In this document: piece after piece, positions 8,393 through 16,629 of the stretch | How the letters are laid out: each line of letters begins with the position of its first letter | How positions within the stretch are numbered: the stretch's first letter is position 1 | Notes under the pieces: generated by a model | The model's database searches: none | What the model was told of the DNA's origin: nothing | What the model saw: only the letters and a program-made list of their open reading frames with translations | DNA from: Prauserella rugosa | Lineage (GTDB): Bacteria > Actinomycetota > Actinomycetes > Mycobacteriales > Pseudonocardiaceae | Reading direction: 5' to 3' | Length of the DNA: 64,000 bases | Assembly: GCF_000719975.1 (NCBI RefSeq) | Contig: NZ_JOIJ01000010.1 | Span: 62,001 to 126,000 of the forward strand | Position numbers and translations under genes: made by a program

Positions 8393-8472
8393 GGTCGGTC
8401 GTGACGCCGGTCGGTCGTGACGTCGGTCGGTCGTGACGTCGGTCGGTCGTGACGTCGGTCGGTCGTGACGCC
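8393..8472. repeat. Five 16-bp tandem repeats
   Basis: GGTCGGTCGTGACGTC is repeated five times without gaps (8393, 8409, 8425, 8441, 8457). The three central copies are identical and the outer two share one change (GACGCC). Each central unit contains the palindrome GACGTC. The array is non-coding and lies between the chorismate mutase stop and the next small gene. Confidence 0.85.
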
Positions 8473-8523
8473 GGTCCGCTTCCGGCGAACCGGCGCTTCA
8501 CCCCTTTCGGGCACACTGGACAC

Positions 8524-8838
8524 ATGGAAACGATCATCCACCTGATCGCGCTACTGGCCTCGCTCGCCAGCGTGCTCGCCGCCCTCGGCCACACCGGTTA
8601 CCTGGCGTTGCTCAACAGCGCGGCGAACAAGCGGGCGGGCGGCGGCCCGATCGCCGACTACGTGCGGACGCGCTGGCCCGTCGCGGGTGGCACCACTGTC
8701 GCGTCGCTGGTCGCACTGCTGTTCACGGCGGGCAGTTCGGCGATGGACGTCATCGCGATTGTGCTCGCAGTAGGCAGCGGTGCCGTGGCGACCAAGGCGT
8801 TGCAGTCCACTCGGGCGAAGTACCGCTCCGGCTCCTGA
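8524..8838 (+). CDS. Small integral membrane protein
   Basis: 104 residues with three probable membrane spans: residues 4-22 (IIHLIALLASLASVLAALG), about 55-75 (GGTTVASLVALLFTAG) and 77-95 (MDVIAIVLAVGSGAVATK). Short hydrophilic loops and a basic C-terminus (STRAKYRSGS) follow. I cannot assign a function. CACACT lies six bases before the ATG with no Shine-Dalgarno, so translation is probably leaderless. It is a single gene after the chorismate mutase repeat region. The hydrophobic pattern and codon bias support a real gene. Confidence 0.7.
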   Translation: METIIHLIALLASLASVLAALGHTGYLALLNSAANKRAGGGPIADYVRTRWPVAGGTTVASLVALLFTAGSSAMDVIAIVLAVGSGAVATKALQSTRAKYRSGS

Positions 8839-9103
8839 CCTCGCCGAACACGCAGCGCGGCCGGGGTGCGCCCGGTGGAGTGATATCCGTGCACTAAGGG
8901 CTTTGAGTTGGGCCGAAAGCGGCGAGAGCTCCTACCCTTGTCCGGGTGAGCATTTCGAGGGGCATCCCACGCGCTGCATGTTGCAGCGCACGTGCAAGCT
9001 GCCGTGCAGCTGCGCGTGCTCCCCTCGCATCGCCACCTGCTCCATTCGGGCGGAACCGGACAGATCTGTCGTCAGCAGGCGCGCGAGGAGGGGTCACCAC
9101 CGC

Positions 9104-10642
9104 ATGACCGCCAGCTCGCCCGACAGGTTCGACTTCTTCGCACCACCCCGTCAGACCGGCGGCCGTCACGCGCGGCCGGAACCCGGCGCGCGCGGCGGTG
9201 GCAGGCACCGTTCCACCGCTCCGGGAGCTGATCCGACCGCCGGTTCGGTGTCCGGCTCGCTGTCCGGCCCCGTCGCCGGGCCGCCGTCCGCCGCGGGCCC
9301 GGATCCGCGCGTGCCTGCGCAGACGTCTCGCCGCGCCCCTGCCCACGCCCGGACCGGCCCGGCACGGCCCGCGTTCCCCGCGCGGCCGCATGCGCAGCAG
9401 TCGCAGGTCCAGCCGCCGCCTCCCGGTGCCGCCGAAACGACGGCACCGGCCCCGCTCGCCGGCTTTGCCCCCGGCGCGAACACCCACGGCGCGAACAGCG
9501 CGAATACTCCCGGTGCGGACCTTCCCGGCGCGACGGCGCCGGCCCAGGTGCCGACCCAGGCGGGTGCCCGCAGGTCCGAGACACCCAGGGTCCGCAGGCA
9601 GCGCATCTCGCTGGCCACCCCCGGAACGGACGGTGCGGGAGAGGGACGCCGCGCATCCCGTCCCGCGGCGCCGTTGCCCGCCAGCACCGCCGACATACCC
9701 GACGACCTGCCGGACGAGCTGGCTGCCGCCGACGACCCCGCCGAATCGGCCGAGCAGGGTGAGGACTCCCGGATCCTCGTCGCCTCGGGCGCCGAAGGGC
9801 TGGGCAGGTTCGACCTGGGCACGGTCCCGGCCTCGGTGACGCCGCCGCCCACCTGGCGCAAGGCCGCGTGGTTCGCGAGTCTCTCGTCGGGTGCGGTCGT
9901 CGTCGCACTGCTGGTGGCGGGCACGCTGTTCGTCGGGCCGGGGAATCCGACCAACACGGCGGAGGGCTGGCCGGACCGGCACGGTGCCGTGGCACCGCTG
10001 ATCCCCGACGACACCACGGATCGCGGTGGCAGGCAGGCACCGGAGGGTTCCGACGACTCCTCGGACTCCTCGGACTCCTCGCAACCTTCGGACAGCTCGG
10101 AAGCGGCACGGACCTCCGACGAGAGCTCGTCCGCCGGCGGGGACACCCCGAACACGGCCGACCCGTTGCGGAACCCGCCCGGCCAGTCGAGTTCGCCGTC
10201 CGCGTCGGAGACGCCGGACCCGTCCGCACCTTCCGAGTCCGCGCCCGGGTCGTCGGGCCCCTCGTCTCCCTCGTCGTCGACACCGACCAAGCCGCCGTCG
10301 ACGCCTGCGCCCACCGAGACCGCGACTCCGGTGTACTTCTCGAACTCGCACGACCCCGAGGTCATGGCCAAGCGCTCGCAGGCGTTCCTCGACCAGGTCA
10401 CCGAGGACCCGCAGGCCGCCCACGAACTGACCAGCGGCCAGTTGCGCGAACAGGGACCGCAGCGTCTCGAACGTGCCTACGCGGGCATCGCCTACTTCGA
10501 GGTCACGCACATCTACATCGACCAGAACGAGGGCATCACCGAGAACACCGTCCGCGTCACCTACGAGGACGGCAGCACCGAGGAGCAGACCCGGCAGCTG
10601 ACGTTCGACGACGACGAGAAGATCTCCGCCGACGGCACCTGA
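9104..10642 (+). CDS. Pro-rich single-span membrane protein, extracytoplasmic C-terminal domain
   Basis: 512 residues from ATG 9104, chosen because GAGGAGGGG lies upstream; the frame extends further but without coding character. The long N-terminal cytoplasmic part is low-complexity, rich in Pro, Ala, Arg and Gly. One membrane span lies near residues 255-282 (AAWFASLSSGAVVVALLVAG). A Ser/Pro/Asp-rich linker with SSDSSDSSQPSDSSE follows. The C-terminal 105 residues (YFSNSHDPEVMAKRSQAFLD onward) look folded, with alternating beta-like segments (TENTVRVTYEDGSTEEQTRQ). I do not recognise the family. The layout resembles envelope-anchored proteins of actinobacteria; the function is unknown. Confidence 0.72.
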   Translation: MTASSPDRFDFFAPPRQTGGRHARPEPGARGGGRHRSTAPGADPTAGSVSGSLSGPVAGPPSAAGPDPRVPAQTSRRAPAHARTGPARPAFPARPHAQQSQVQPPPPGAAETTAPAPLAGFAPGANTHGANSANTPGADLPGATAPAQVPTQAGARRSETPRVRRQRISLATPGTDGAGEGRRASRPAAPLPASTADIPDDLPDELAAADDPAESAEQGEDSRILVASGAEGLGRFDLGTVPASVTPPPTWRKAAWFASLSSGAVVVALLVAGTLFVGPGNPTNTAEGWPDRHGAVAPLIPDDTTDRGGRQAPEGSDDSSDSSDSSQPSDSSEAARTSDESSSAGGDTPNTADPLRNPPGQSSSPSASETPDPSAPSESAPGSSGPSSPSSSTPTKPPSTPAPTETATPVYFSNSHDPEVMAKRSQAFLDQVTEDPQAAHELTSGQLREQGPQRLERAYAGIAYFEVTHIYIDQNEGITENTVRVTYEDGSTEEQTRQLTFDDDEKISADGT

Positions 10643-10870
10643 CCGCCGCAGGTATTCGCACGTCAGGGCCACATTTCCCGCACATTCCGTTGCACGTGCA
10701 TTCGCCGAACGGTTGCAAATTGCTCTAAGCGAGTGATCACCTCGACCGCTCGTCGTACGTCCGCGACCCTCCACCGACACGGGGTGGTGATCGCCGCCCA
10801 CAGCCGGTTACCTGGTCGGCAGGGGTCCGCACGTAGGTGAACCACGAGACGGAGCAGACAGGGCCGAACC
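10643..10870. other. 228-bp intergenic region
   Basis: Between two plus-strand membrane protein genes. I see no hairpin with a U-tract, repeat or recognised operator here; it probably carries the promoter of the downstream gene. Confidence 0.3.
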
Positions 10871-11332
10871 GTGCACGAGCGCCGCCACGCAAGCGACGAA
10901 TGCGTCGCCGTCGAGGACGCCGTCGACCAGGAGCGCCTGGACGACGACGGGAACGTCGACCGCGACCCGATCGTCGGCCGCGACCTCGCTGACGATCTGG
11001 GTGACGACCTGATCGACGACCTGACGGACGACACCCTTCTGCGCGAGGCCCTCTCCCAACCCGGCCGCTACCTGCCGCCACCCAGCGTGCAGGCGAGCCG
11101 CGACCCCGAACCGGCGGGCCCGGAGCCCGAACCGGAGCACCCGCTGGCACGAAGGGCCAAGCTCGCGGCACTCGTCCTCGCGGCGGCCATGGTGATCGCG
11201 TCGATCATCGTCGCGGCCGTCGTCACCGGCGACGGCGGTGTCACTGGACAGGGCGACACGGACGCCGAATCGCTACGCTCGGCACCCGGAACTCAGTCGG
11301 TATCATTCTTCACGGTGACACAACCTTTCTGA
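10871..11332 (+). CDS. Small single-span membrane protein, acidic N-terminus
   Basis: 153 residues from a GTG start. Residues 1-60 are strikingly acidic (DDLGDDLIDDLTDDTLLREAL), followed by a Pro/Glu-rich stretch and one clear membrane span near residues 97-118 (KLAALVLAAAMVIASIIVAA). About 35 residues should lie outside. No family is recognised. The Shine-Dalgarno is weak (GGAG about 18 bases upstream), so the start may lie downstream. The arrangement (acidic cytoplasmic segment, one span, short outer tail) resembles small regulators such as anti-sigma factors, but that is speculation. It sits upstream of a Ser/Thr kinase gene. Confidence 0.55.
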   Translation: MHERRHASDECVAVEDAVDQERLDDDGNVDRDPIVGRDLADDLGDDLIDDLTDDTLLREALSQPGRYLPPPSVQASRDPEPAGPEPEPEHPLARRAKLAALVLAAAMVIASIIVAAVVTGDGGVTGQGDTDAESLRSAPGTQSVSFFTVTQPF

Positions 11333-11526
11333 CGGCCGCGCGTCTTTGTGTGCGGAAGCGACATACCGTGCGCGAGAGTGCCGCCTTCGTGTGCGCAGCG
11401 TGAGCGGCCTAACCTGTGTGGGACGGTTGTGACTGCCTCGTGGCAGCGCACGGCCGCACCAGCCAGCTCGTCGGATCGGTGTGCCTACGCTCCACCACCG
11501 GAGACACCAGCCCCGAAGGAGGTCGC

Positions 11527-13296
11527 GTGCGCGACGAAGGTCGCCTGATCGCGGGCCGCTACCGTGTCGTGAGCCGGATCGGTTCCGGTGCCATGGGCGC
11601 CGTGTGGATGGCGCAGGACGAGCTGCTGCACCGCACGGTCGCCATCAAACAGCTCCTGCTGCAATCCGGTCTCGAGGACCACGAGATCGACGACGCGCGC
11701 GCCCGCACCATGCGCGAGGCGCGGATCGCGGCGCGACTCCACCACCCGAACGCCATCAGCGTGTTCGACGTCGTCACCGACGACAGCGGGCAGCCGTGCC
11801 TGGTCATGGAGTACCTCGAGTCGACCAGCCTGGCCCAGGAACTCCAGGGCGGCCGGACGCTCGACCCGATCGACGTCGCCAAGATCGGCTCGCAGGTGGC
11901 GGCCGGACTCAAGGCGGCGCACGCCGTCGGCATCGTCCACCGGGACATCAAGCCGGGCAACATCCTGCTCGCGCCGAACGGCATGGTGAAGCTGACCGAC
12001 TTCGGCATCTCGCGGGCCAAGGACGACGTGACGGTCACCAAGACCGGCATGATCGCGGGCACGCCCGCCTACCTGGCGCCCGAGGTGGCCATCGGCGGCG
12101 ACCCCGGCCCCGAGTCGGACGTGTTCTCGCTCGGTTCCACCCTGTACGCCGCCACGGAGGGGCAGCCGCCGTTCGGCCTGTCGGAGAACACGCTGAGCCT
12201 GCTGCACGCGGTCGCTGCCGGGCAGATCAACCCGCCCCGCCAGTCCGGTCCGCTGACCAGCGTGCTCGCGGTGATGCTGCACCCCGACACCCAGCACCGC
12301 CCCACCGCCGAGGAGTGCGAGGAACTGCTCGCTGCCGTCGCGCGCGGGGAGACACCGCTGGGCGGACCGGCCGAGGACCCGCAGGACGACCGGACCTCCG
12401 TGCTCGGCGCGGCCGGAGCCGCGGCCGCAGGCGGCGCCGCTGGTGCGGCCCTCGGTGCGGCCGCCGCGAGCGGTGAGGAGCCGCCCGCCGGGCACTCCGG
12501 CACGCTCGGTGGCGGCGACGCGGGCGGCTACTACGACGACGACGGTTACGGCAACGGTTACGGCGACGGTTACGGCGACCAGTACGAGAACGGCTACGAC
12601 GACCCGTACGCCGCCACGGCCGCCTACCCCAGCCGCGACTACGACGCGCCGTACGACGGGTACGACGACTACGGCTCCCACGGCTCTGGTTACGAGGACG
12701 ACGGGTACGGCTACGACGACAGCGACCGCACCCGCGTCGCCGCAGCTCCGGGCGCCGGCTACGGCGCCTACCCCGACGACCCGTACGACGACCCCTACGA
12801 CGACGGTCAGGGCACCAAGGTCGCGGCTGCGGCCGGCGGCGGTGCCGCGGGTGGTGCGGCGGCCGACGAGGACGAGAAGCCGAAGTGGAAGCTGCCCGCG
12901 CTGGTCGGCGGACTCGTCGTGCTCGGCCTGGCCGCGTTTGCCGTGTGGATCTTCAGCGGACCGAGCGGCGGTGACGACCCCGAGCCCGCGGGCAACCCGG
13001 TCCCGGCCACGACGTCGCAGTCGCCGACGAGCTCCGAGGCACCGTCGACGACCAGCTCGCCCGAGCCGACGACCGAGGAGTCGTCGTACGTCGAGGTTCC
13101 CGAACCGACCTACGAGCCCGAGCCGACCTACGAGCCGGAACCGGAACCGACCAGCGAACCGGCACCCGAGCCGACGAGCGAACCGGCACCGGAACCGACG
13201 AGCGAGCCGGAACCGACCACCGCGCCGGAACCGACGGATTCGTCCTCTCCACCGCCCTCAAGCCCGGCGGACGGCTCGATCGACCCCGTTCCCTGA
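11527..13296 (+). CDS. Ser/Thr protein kinase, Hanks type, membrane-anchored
   Basis: 589 residues. The kinase domain spans about residues 10-275: Gly loop GSGAMG (19-24), VAIK lysine (41), HRDIKPGN (138-145), DFGIS, GTPAYLAPE and DVFSLG are all intact, so it should be active. A TVTKTG activation segment offers Thr for autophosphorylation. A linker with Tyr/Gly/Asp repeats (GYGNGYGDGYGD) leads to one membrane span (PALVGGLVVLGLAAFAVWIF), then an outer tail of PEPTSEPAPEPTSEP repeats with no PASTA or other sensor domain. AAGGAGG lies before the GTG at 11527. A pseudokinase gene follows 16 bases later, probably in one operon. Confidence 0.92.
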   Translation: MRDEGRLIAGRYRVVSRIGSGAMGAVWMAQDELLHRTVAIKQLLLQSGLEDHEIDDARARTMREARIAARLHHPNAISVFDVVTDDSGQPCLVMEYLESTSLAQELQGGRTLDPIDVAKIGSQVAAGLKAAHAVGIVHRDIKPGNILLAPNGMVKLTDFGISRAKDDVTVTKTGMIAGTPAYLAPEVAIGGDPGPESDVFSLGSTLYAATEGQPPFGLSENTLSLLHAVAAGQINPPRQSGPLTSVLAVMLHPDTQHRPTAEECEELLAAVARGETPLGGPAEDPQDDRTSVLGAAGAAAAGGAAGAALGAAAASGEEPPAGHSGTLGGGDAGGYYDDDGYGNGYGDGYGDQYENGYDDPYAATAAYPSRDYDAPYDGYDDYGSHGSGYEDDGYGYDDSDRTRVAAAPGAGYGAYPDDPYDDPYDDGQGTKVAAAAGGGAAGGAAADEDEKPKWKLPALVGGLVVLGLAAFAVWIFSGPSGGDDPEPAGNPVPATTSQSPTSSEAPSTTSSPEPTTEESSYVEVPEPTYEPEPTYEPEPEPTSEPAPEPTSEPAPEPTSEPEPTTAPEPTDSSSPPPSSPADGSIDPVP

Positions 13297-13312
13297 TCGT
13301 TCGAGGGATCGT

Positions 13313-14284
13313 GTGAACTACGCGGAAGGCACCGTCGTCGGCGCCCGATACCGGCTCGACCAGCCCATCGGGCGTGGACGCGCAGGCATCGTGTGGATGG
13401 CGTTCGACACGATGCTGCACCGCACGGTCGCGGCGAAACGGGTGTACGTCGATCCGGACCTGACGGGCGAGGCTGCGGAGAAGGCCAGGCAGACCGCGCT
13501 GTACGAGGCGCGCCAGGCCACACGCGTGCTGCACGCGGCCGCCGTCACCGTGTACGACGCGGTGCGGCACGAGGGCGACGTGTGGGTCGTGATGGAGTAC
13601 GTGCCGTGCCGCAACATGGCCGACTTCCTCGCCGAGCACGGTGAGCTGACCCCGCCGCAGGCCGCCTACCTGGGCAGGCGGCTCGGGGCGGCGCTGGCGA
13701 CGGCGCACGCCATCGGCATCACGCACCGGTCCGTCGAGCCGGGCAACGTCCTGCTGTGCGACGACGGCGGCGTGAAGCTCACCGACATCGGCCTGTCGGA
13801 ACCTCCCCCCGACCCGGCGTTCCGCGCCCCCGAGGTGGCGAAGGGCGCCGAGCCGGCGCCGTCGTCGGACGCGTTCTCGCTCGGCGCGACGCTGTTCGCG
13901 GCGGTCGAGGGGGTCCCGCCGTTCGGTGAGGACGGCACGGGTACGCCGGTCGTCCCGCAGCGCAGCGGCGCGTTGACCGGCGCGCTGCTGAAGATGTTGC
14001 GCGACGACCCCGAGCTGCGCCCGACGATGCAGGACTCCGTGCAGGCGCTCAAGGCGATCACGAAGGGCCAGGAGGTCGGTGTCGTGCCGCCGACCGCGCC
14101 CGCCATGCCGACCGTGCCGGTGCTACCGCAGATGGTGAACATTCCGGCCGCACCCGCATCGCAGCCGGCTCCGCGCTCGTCCACTCGGGCGACGCCGTGG
14201 GCGGGAGTCCCGCGGACGTGGCTCCTCGGCGGGGCGGCCGCGGTCGTCGTGCTCGTGGTGGTCCTGCTCCTCCTGCTGCTCTGA
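13313..14284 (+). CDS. Pseudokinase, tail-anchored, partner of the upstream kinase
   Basis: 323 residues. The kinase fold is recognisable: Gly loop GRGRAG (20-25), VAAK lysine (42), MEYVP hinge and FRAPEV are retained. The catalytic loop reads HRSVEPGN instead of HRDxKPxN, so the catalytic Asp (position 140) and the Lys are lost, and DFG is DIG with almost no activation segment. It should not phosphorylate substrates. It ends in one hydrophobic span of Ala, Val and Leu with no outer domain, so it is tail-anchored facing the cytosol. The GTG start has GAGGGA upstream. By analogy with the MviN pseudokinase domain it may bind or be phosphorylated by the neighbouring kinase. Confidence 0.88.
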   Translation: MNYAEGTVVGARYRLDQPIGRGRAGIVWMAFDTMLHRTVAAKRVYVDPDLTGEAAEKARQTALYEARQATRVLHAAAVTVYDAVRHEGDVWVVMEYVPCRNMADFLAEHGELTPPQAAYLGRRLGAALATAHAIGITHRSVEPGNVLLCDDGGVKLTDIGLSEPPPDPAFRAPEVAKGAEPAPSSDAFSLGATLFAAVEGVPPFGEDGTGTPVVPQRSGALTGALLKMLRDDPELRPTMQDSVQALKAITKGQEVGVVPPTAPAMPTVPVLPQMVNIPAAPASQPAPRSSTRATPWAGVPRTWLLGGAAAVVVLVVVLLLLLL

Positions 14285-14306
14285 ACACAGGCTGCTCTGA
14301 ACACAG
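14275..14306. repeat. Two 16-bp direct repeats over the pseudokinase stop codon
   Basis: GCTGCTCTGAACACAG occurs at 14275-14290 and 14291-14306, followed by a degenerate third copy. The stop codon of the pseudokinase is inside the first copy. It looks like a local duplication and does not change the protein. Confidence 0.7.
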
Positions 14307-14330
14307 GCTGCTCCGAGCACGCACGGCGGC

Positions 14331-14786
14331 TCAGGTCGTTTCGCGCAGGACCTTGTCGAGTTCGCGTAGCGCGGTTCGGGCGTTGGCGATCGCCTCGACC
14401 TGTTCCGGTTCCAGGTGTGCCATCGCGTCGCGCACCGTTCCCGACCACACCGAGCGGATCAGCTCGCGCGCCTCGAGGCACTTCGACGTCGGCATGAGGC
14501 GAGTGACGCGGCGGTCGGTGTCGCACCGTTCGCGCGTGACGAGTCCCCTGCGCACGAGCGCCCGCACGGCCGCACTCGTGTTGCTCTGCAACATGCCGAC
14601 GCGCCTGCCGAGTTCGGTGACCGCGATGCCCGGTTCGGCGAGCACCTCCTTGACCACGGCGAGCTCACTGTTGGGCAGCGGCTCGAGGCCGGCGACGTCG
14701 GGGACGAGCCGGTGCACCGTCCACGCCAGATCGCGTAGCACCGTCGCCAGGTCACCGTCGCCTGACACCTCGGAGGCAGCCGTCAT
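14331..14786 (-). CDS. MarR-family transcriptional regulator
   Basis: 151 residues with a winged helix-turn-helix: NSELAVVKEVLAEPGIAVTELGRRVGMLQSNTSAAVRALVRRG (about 39-80), wing CDTDRRVTRLMPT, then C-terminal dimerisation helices (LEPEQVEAIANARTALRELD). MarR dimers usually repress their own gene or an adjacent exporter and are released by small aromatic ligands. It lies 63 bases downstream of an EamA exporter gene in the same direction. A TACGAT -10 element ends six bases before the ATG, so a separate leaderless transcript is likely, and an 18-bp palindrome overlaps that promoter. Confidence 0.88.
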   Translation of the reverse strand: MTAASEVSGDGDLATVLRDLAWTVHRLVPDVAGLEPLPNSELAVVKEVLAEPGIAVTELGRRVGMLQSNTSAAVRALVRRGLVTRERCDTDRRVTRLMPTSKCLEARELIRSVWSGTVRDAMAHLEPEQVEAIANARTALRELDKVLRETT

Positions 14787-14795
14787 GGGCTCATC

Positions 14796-14813
14796 GTAGG
14801 GACTGGTGCCTAC
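14796..14813. promoter_or_regulatory. Palindromic operator overlapping the marR promoter
   Basis: Read on the minus strand, GTAGGCACCAGTCCCTAC is an inverted repeat matching its complement at 14 of 18 positions. Its last three bases are the start of the TACGAT -10 element, ten bases from the marR start codon. Size and position fit a MarR dimer site for autorepression; binding is inferred. Confidence 0.5.
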
Positions 14814-14849
14814 TTATGTGTCCACAACCTTTTCGGCGCGAGAGAACCG

Positions 14850-15797
14850 TCAGACGGTCGCCTCCGACGGAGTCTCCTCCGCCGCGGCTGGCTGTTTCGG
14901 CGTGCGCAGCGCGGCCCGGACGTGCGGCACGATCGAGAACGCCGCACCGGTCAGGCACAGCACCCCGCCGAGCACGGCCAGCAGCGGCGGCACCTCGCCC
15001 AGCGTCAGCCACGACAACAGCACCACCAGCGCGGGCACAACCAGCGACGACGAACTGAGCACGCCCGCCGGGATGTGCTTGAGCGCGTAGCCCCAGAAGT
15101 TGAACGCCAGCGCGGTCGGGAACAGGCCCAGGTACACCACGGCCCACACCGAGGCGGCGGGCGCGGCCGACAGTTCGGTGGCGAGTTCGCCCGCGAACGG
15201 CAGGCAGGCCACCGTGGCGCCCGCGATACCGACGAGCGTCACGGCGTAGGAGTCGCCGCCGGTGAGCTGCCATTTCTGCAGCAGGACACTGCCTGCGTAC
15301 AGCAGCGCCGCGACGAGTGAGAGCACCACGCCCAGCACCGTCAGGTGACCGGTCGTGGTGGCGACGGTGATGACCACGATCCCGGCCATCGACACCCCCA
15401 TGCCGACGAACAACCGCACGGGCAGCCCTTCACCGAGCAGCAGACCGGAGCACAGCGCCACGACCAGCGGGGCGACGTTGACGAGCATCGCGGCGGTACC
15501 CGCGTCGACGTGCTGCTCTGCAAGGTTGAGCACCACGGTGTAGACGCCGAACCAGGCGACGCCCCACAGCAGCGTCCAGCCCCACGCCGCCGCCGTACGG
15601 GGCCAGCGTGGGCGCAGCAGCAACGCGCCGATCGACAGTGCCACGGTAGCGACGACCAGCCGCAGCAACGCCATCGAACCGGGCGAGAAATGCACCCCGA
15701 CACCGCGGATGACGACGAACGACGACGCCCACAACGACATCACGGCCAGCGCGGCCACCCACGGCAACGCCGGGGAGTTCCGGAAAGACGACGGCAT
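14850..15797 (-). CDS. EamA/DMT-family transporter
   Basis: 315 residues with about ten membrane spans arranged as two repeated five-span EamA halves: VAALAVMSLWASSFVVIRGV starts the first and GVVLSLVAALLYAGSVLLQK the second. The first loop motif FSPGSMALLRLVVA is typical of the drug/metabolite transporter superfamily. Members export amino acids, metabolites or drugs by proton exchange; the substrate cannot be told from sequence. GAGG lies just before the ATG. The downstream MarR regulator suggests induction by a toxic or aromatic compound. The last 25 residues are cytosolic. Confidence 0.9.
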   Translation of the reverse strand: MPSSFRNSPALPWVAALAVMSLWASSFVVIRGVGVHFSPGSMALLRLVVATVALSIGALLLRPRWPRTAAAWGWTLLWGVAWFGVYTVVLNLAEQHVDAGTAAMLVNVAPLVVALCSGLLLGEGLPVRLFVGMGVSMAGIVVITVATTTGHLTVLGVVLSLVAALLYAGSVLLQKWQLTGGDSYAVTLVGIAGATVACLPFAGELATELSAAPAASVWAVVYLGLFPTALAFNFWGYALKHIPAGVLSSSSLVVPALVVLLSWLTLGEVPPLLAVLGGVLCLTGAAFSIVPHVRAALRTPKQPAAAEETPSEATV

Positions 15798-15903
15798 GCC
15801 TCAAGCTTCGCCCACCGCAACTAATGAGGACAAGCGAACAGTTCTGAACCTGACTTAAGCCCAGCTGTACGTCTTTGGAGCACCGCGCAGCCGCGCACGG
15901 GGA

Positions 15904-16629
15904 TCACACGAGGCGGCGGTCGGTGGCCCAGCGGGACAGTTCGTAGCGGTTCGACAGCTGGGTTTTGCGCAGGACGCTGGAGACATGGGTCTCCACGGTC
16001 TTGACCGAGATGAACAGCTCGGAGGCGATCTCCTTGTAGGCGTATCCGCGGGCCAGCAGCCGCAGCACGTCGCGTTCCCGCGGGGTGAGCTGGTCGAGCT
16101 CGGGGTCGCTGATCGGCTCGGACCCCGGGCGTTCGGCGAAGGCGTCGAGGACGAATCCGGCCAGCCGCGGCGAGAAGACCGCGTCGCCGTCGGCCACGCG
16201 CACGATGGCCCGCACCAGTTCGGCCGACGAGATCGTCTTCGTCACGTACCCGCGGGCGCCCGCGCGGATGACGGCGATGACGTCCTCGGCCGCGTCCGAC
16301 ACCGACAGGGCCAGGAACACGACGTCGGGCAGATCGGTGCGCAGCCTGCGCAGCACCTCGGCACCGCCACCGTCGGGCATGTGCACGTCGAGCAGCACGA
16401 CCTGCGGTCGCACGCGCGTGATGCCCGCGACCGCCTCGGCGACCGACCCCGCCTCGCCGACGACGCGTACCTCGTCGCTGATCGACTCCAGCTCCGCCTT
16501 CGCGCCCGCGCGGAACAGTGCGTGGTCGTCGACGAGGAAGACCGTCACCGGTTCCCTGGCCTCACGGGCGGTCCCGTCACTGTTGGTGTCGGCGCTGCTG
16601 GTGTCGTCACTGTTGGTGTCGGCGCTCAT
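15904..16629 (-). CDS. NarL/LuxR-family response regulator
   Basis: 241 residues. A short Ser/Asp/Thr N-terminus with a duplicated SADTNSD is followed by a receiver domain (VTVFLVDDHALFRAG, phospho-acceptor Asp81 in VVLLDVHMPDGG, later Thr and Lys in LALSVSD and YVTKTI) and a C-terminal LuxR helix-turn-helix (LTPRERDVLRLLARGYAYKE, VKTVETHVSSVLRK). It should bind DNA as a dimer when phosphorylated by the kinase encoded just upstream; the two genes overlap by four bases (ATGA). The pair resembles the envelope-stress EsrSR-type systems of actinobacteria because the kinase carries a PspC domain. Confidence 0.93.
   Translation of the reverse strand: MSADTNSDDTSSADTNSDGTAREAREPVTVFLVDDHALFRAGAKAELESISDEVRVVGEAGSVAEAVAGITRVRPQVVLLDVHMPDGGGAEVLRRLRTDLPDVVFLALSVSDAAEDVIAVIRAGARGYVTKTISSAELVRAIVRVADGDAVFSPRLAGFVLDAFAERPGSEPISDPELDQLTPRERDVLRLLARGYAYKEIASELFISVKTVETHVSSVLRKTQLSNRYELSRWATDRRLV

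Noticed and set aside
8780..9103. N-terminal extension of the Pro-rich membrane protein to 8780
   Set aside because: The extra 108 codons overlap the preceding gene and contain Cys/Arg-rich non-coding-like sequence; GAGGAGGGG supports ATG 9104.
12443..13312. In-frame upstream extension of the pseudokinase into the kinase gene
   Set aside because: That part is an out-of-frame Arg/Thr-rich reading of the active kinase. The GTG at 13313 with GAGGGA upstream starts the true protein.
14275..14306. Attachment site for a mobile element at the pseudokinase end
   Set aside because: It is a simple 16-bp tandem duplication with no integrase, tRNA or distant copy in the window.
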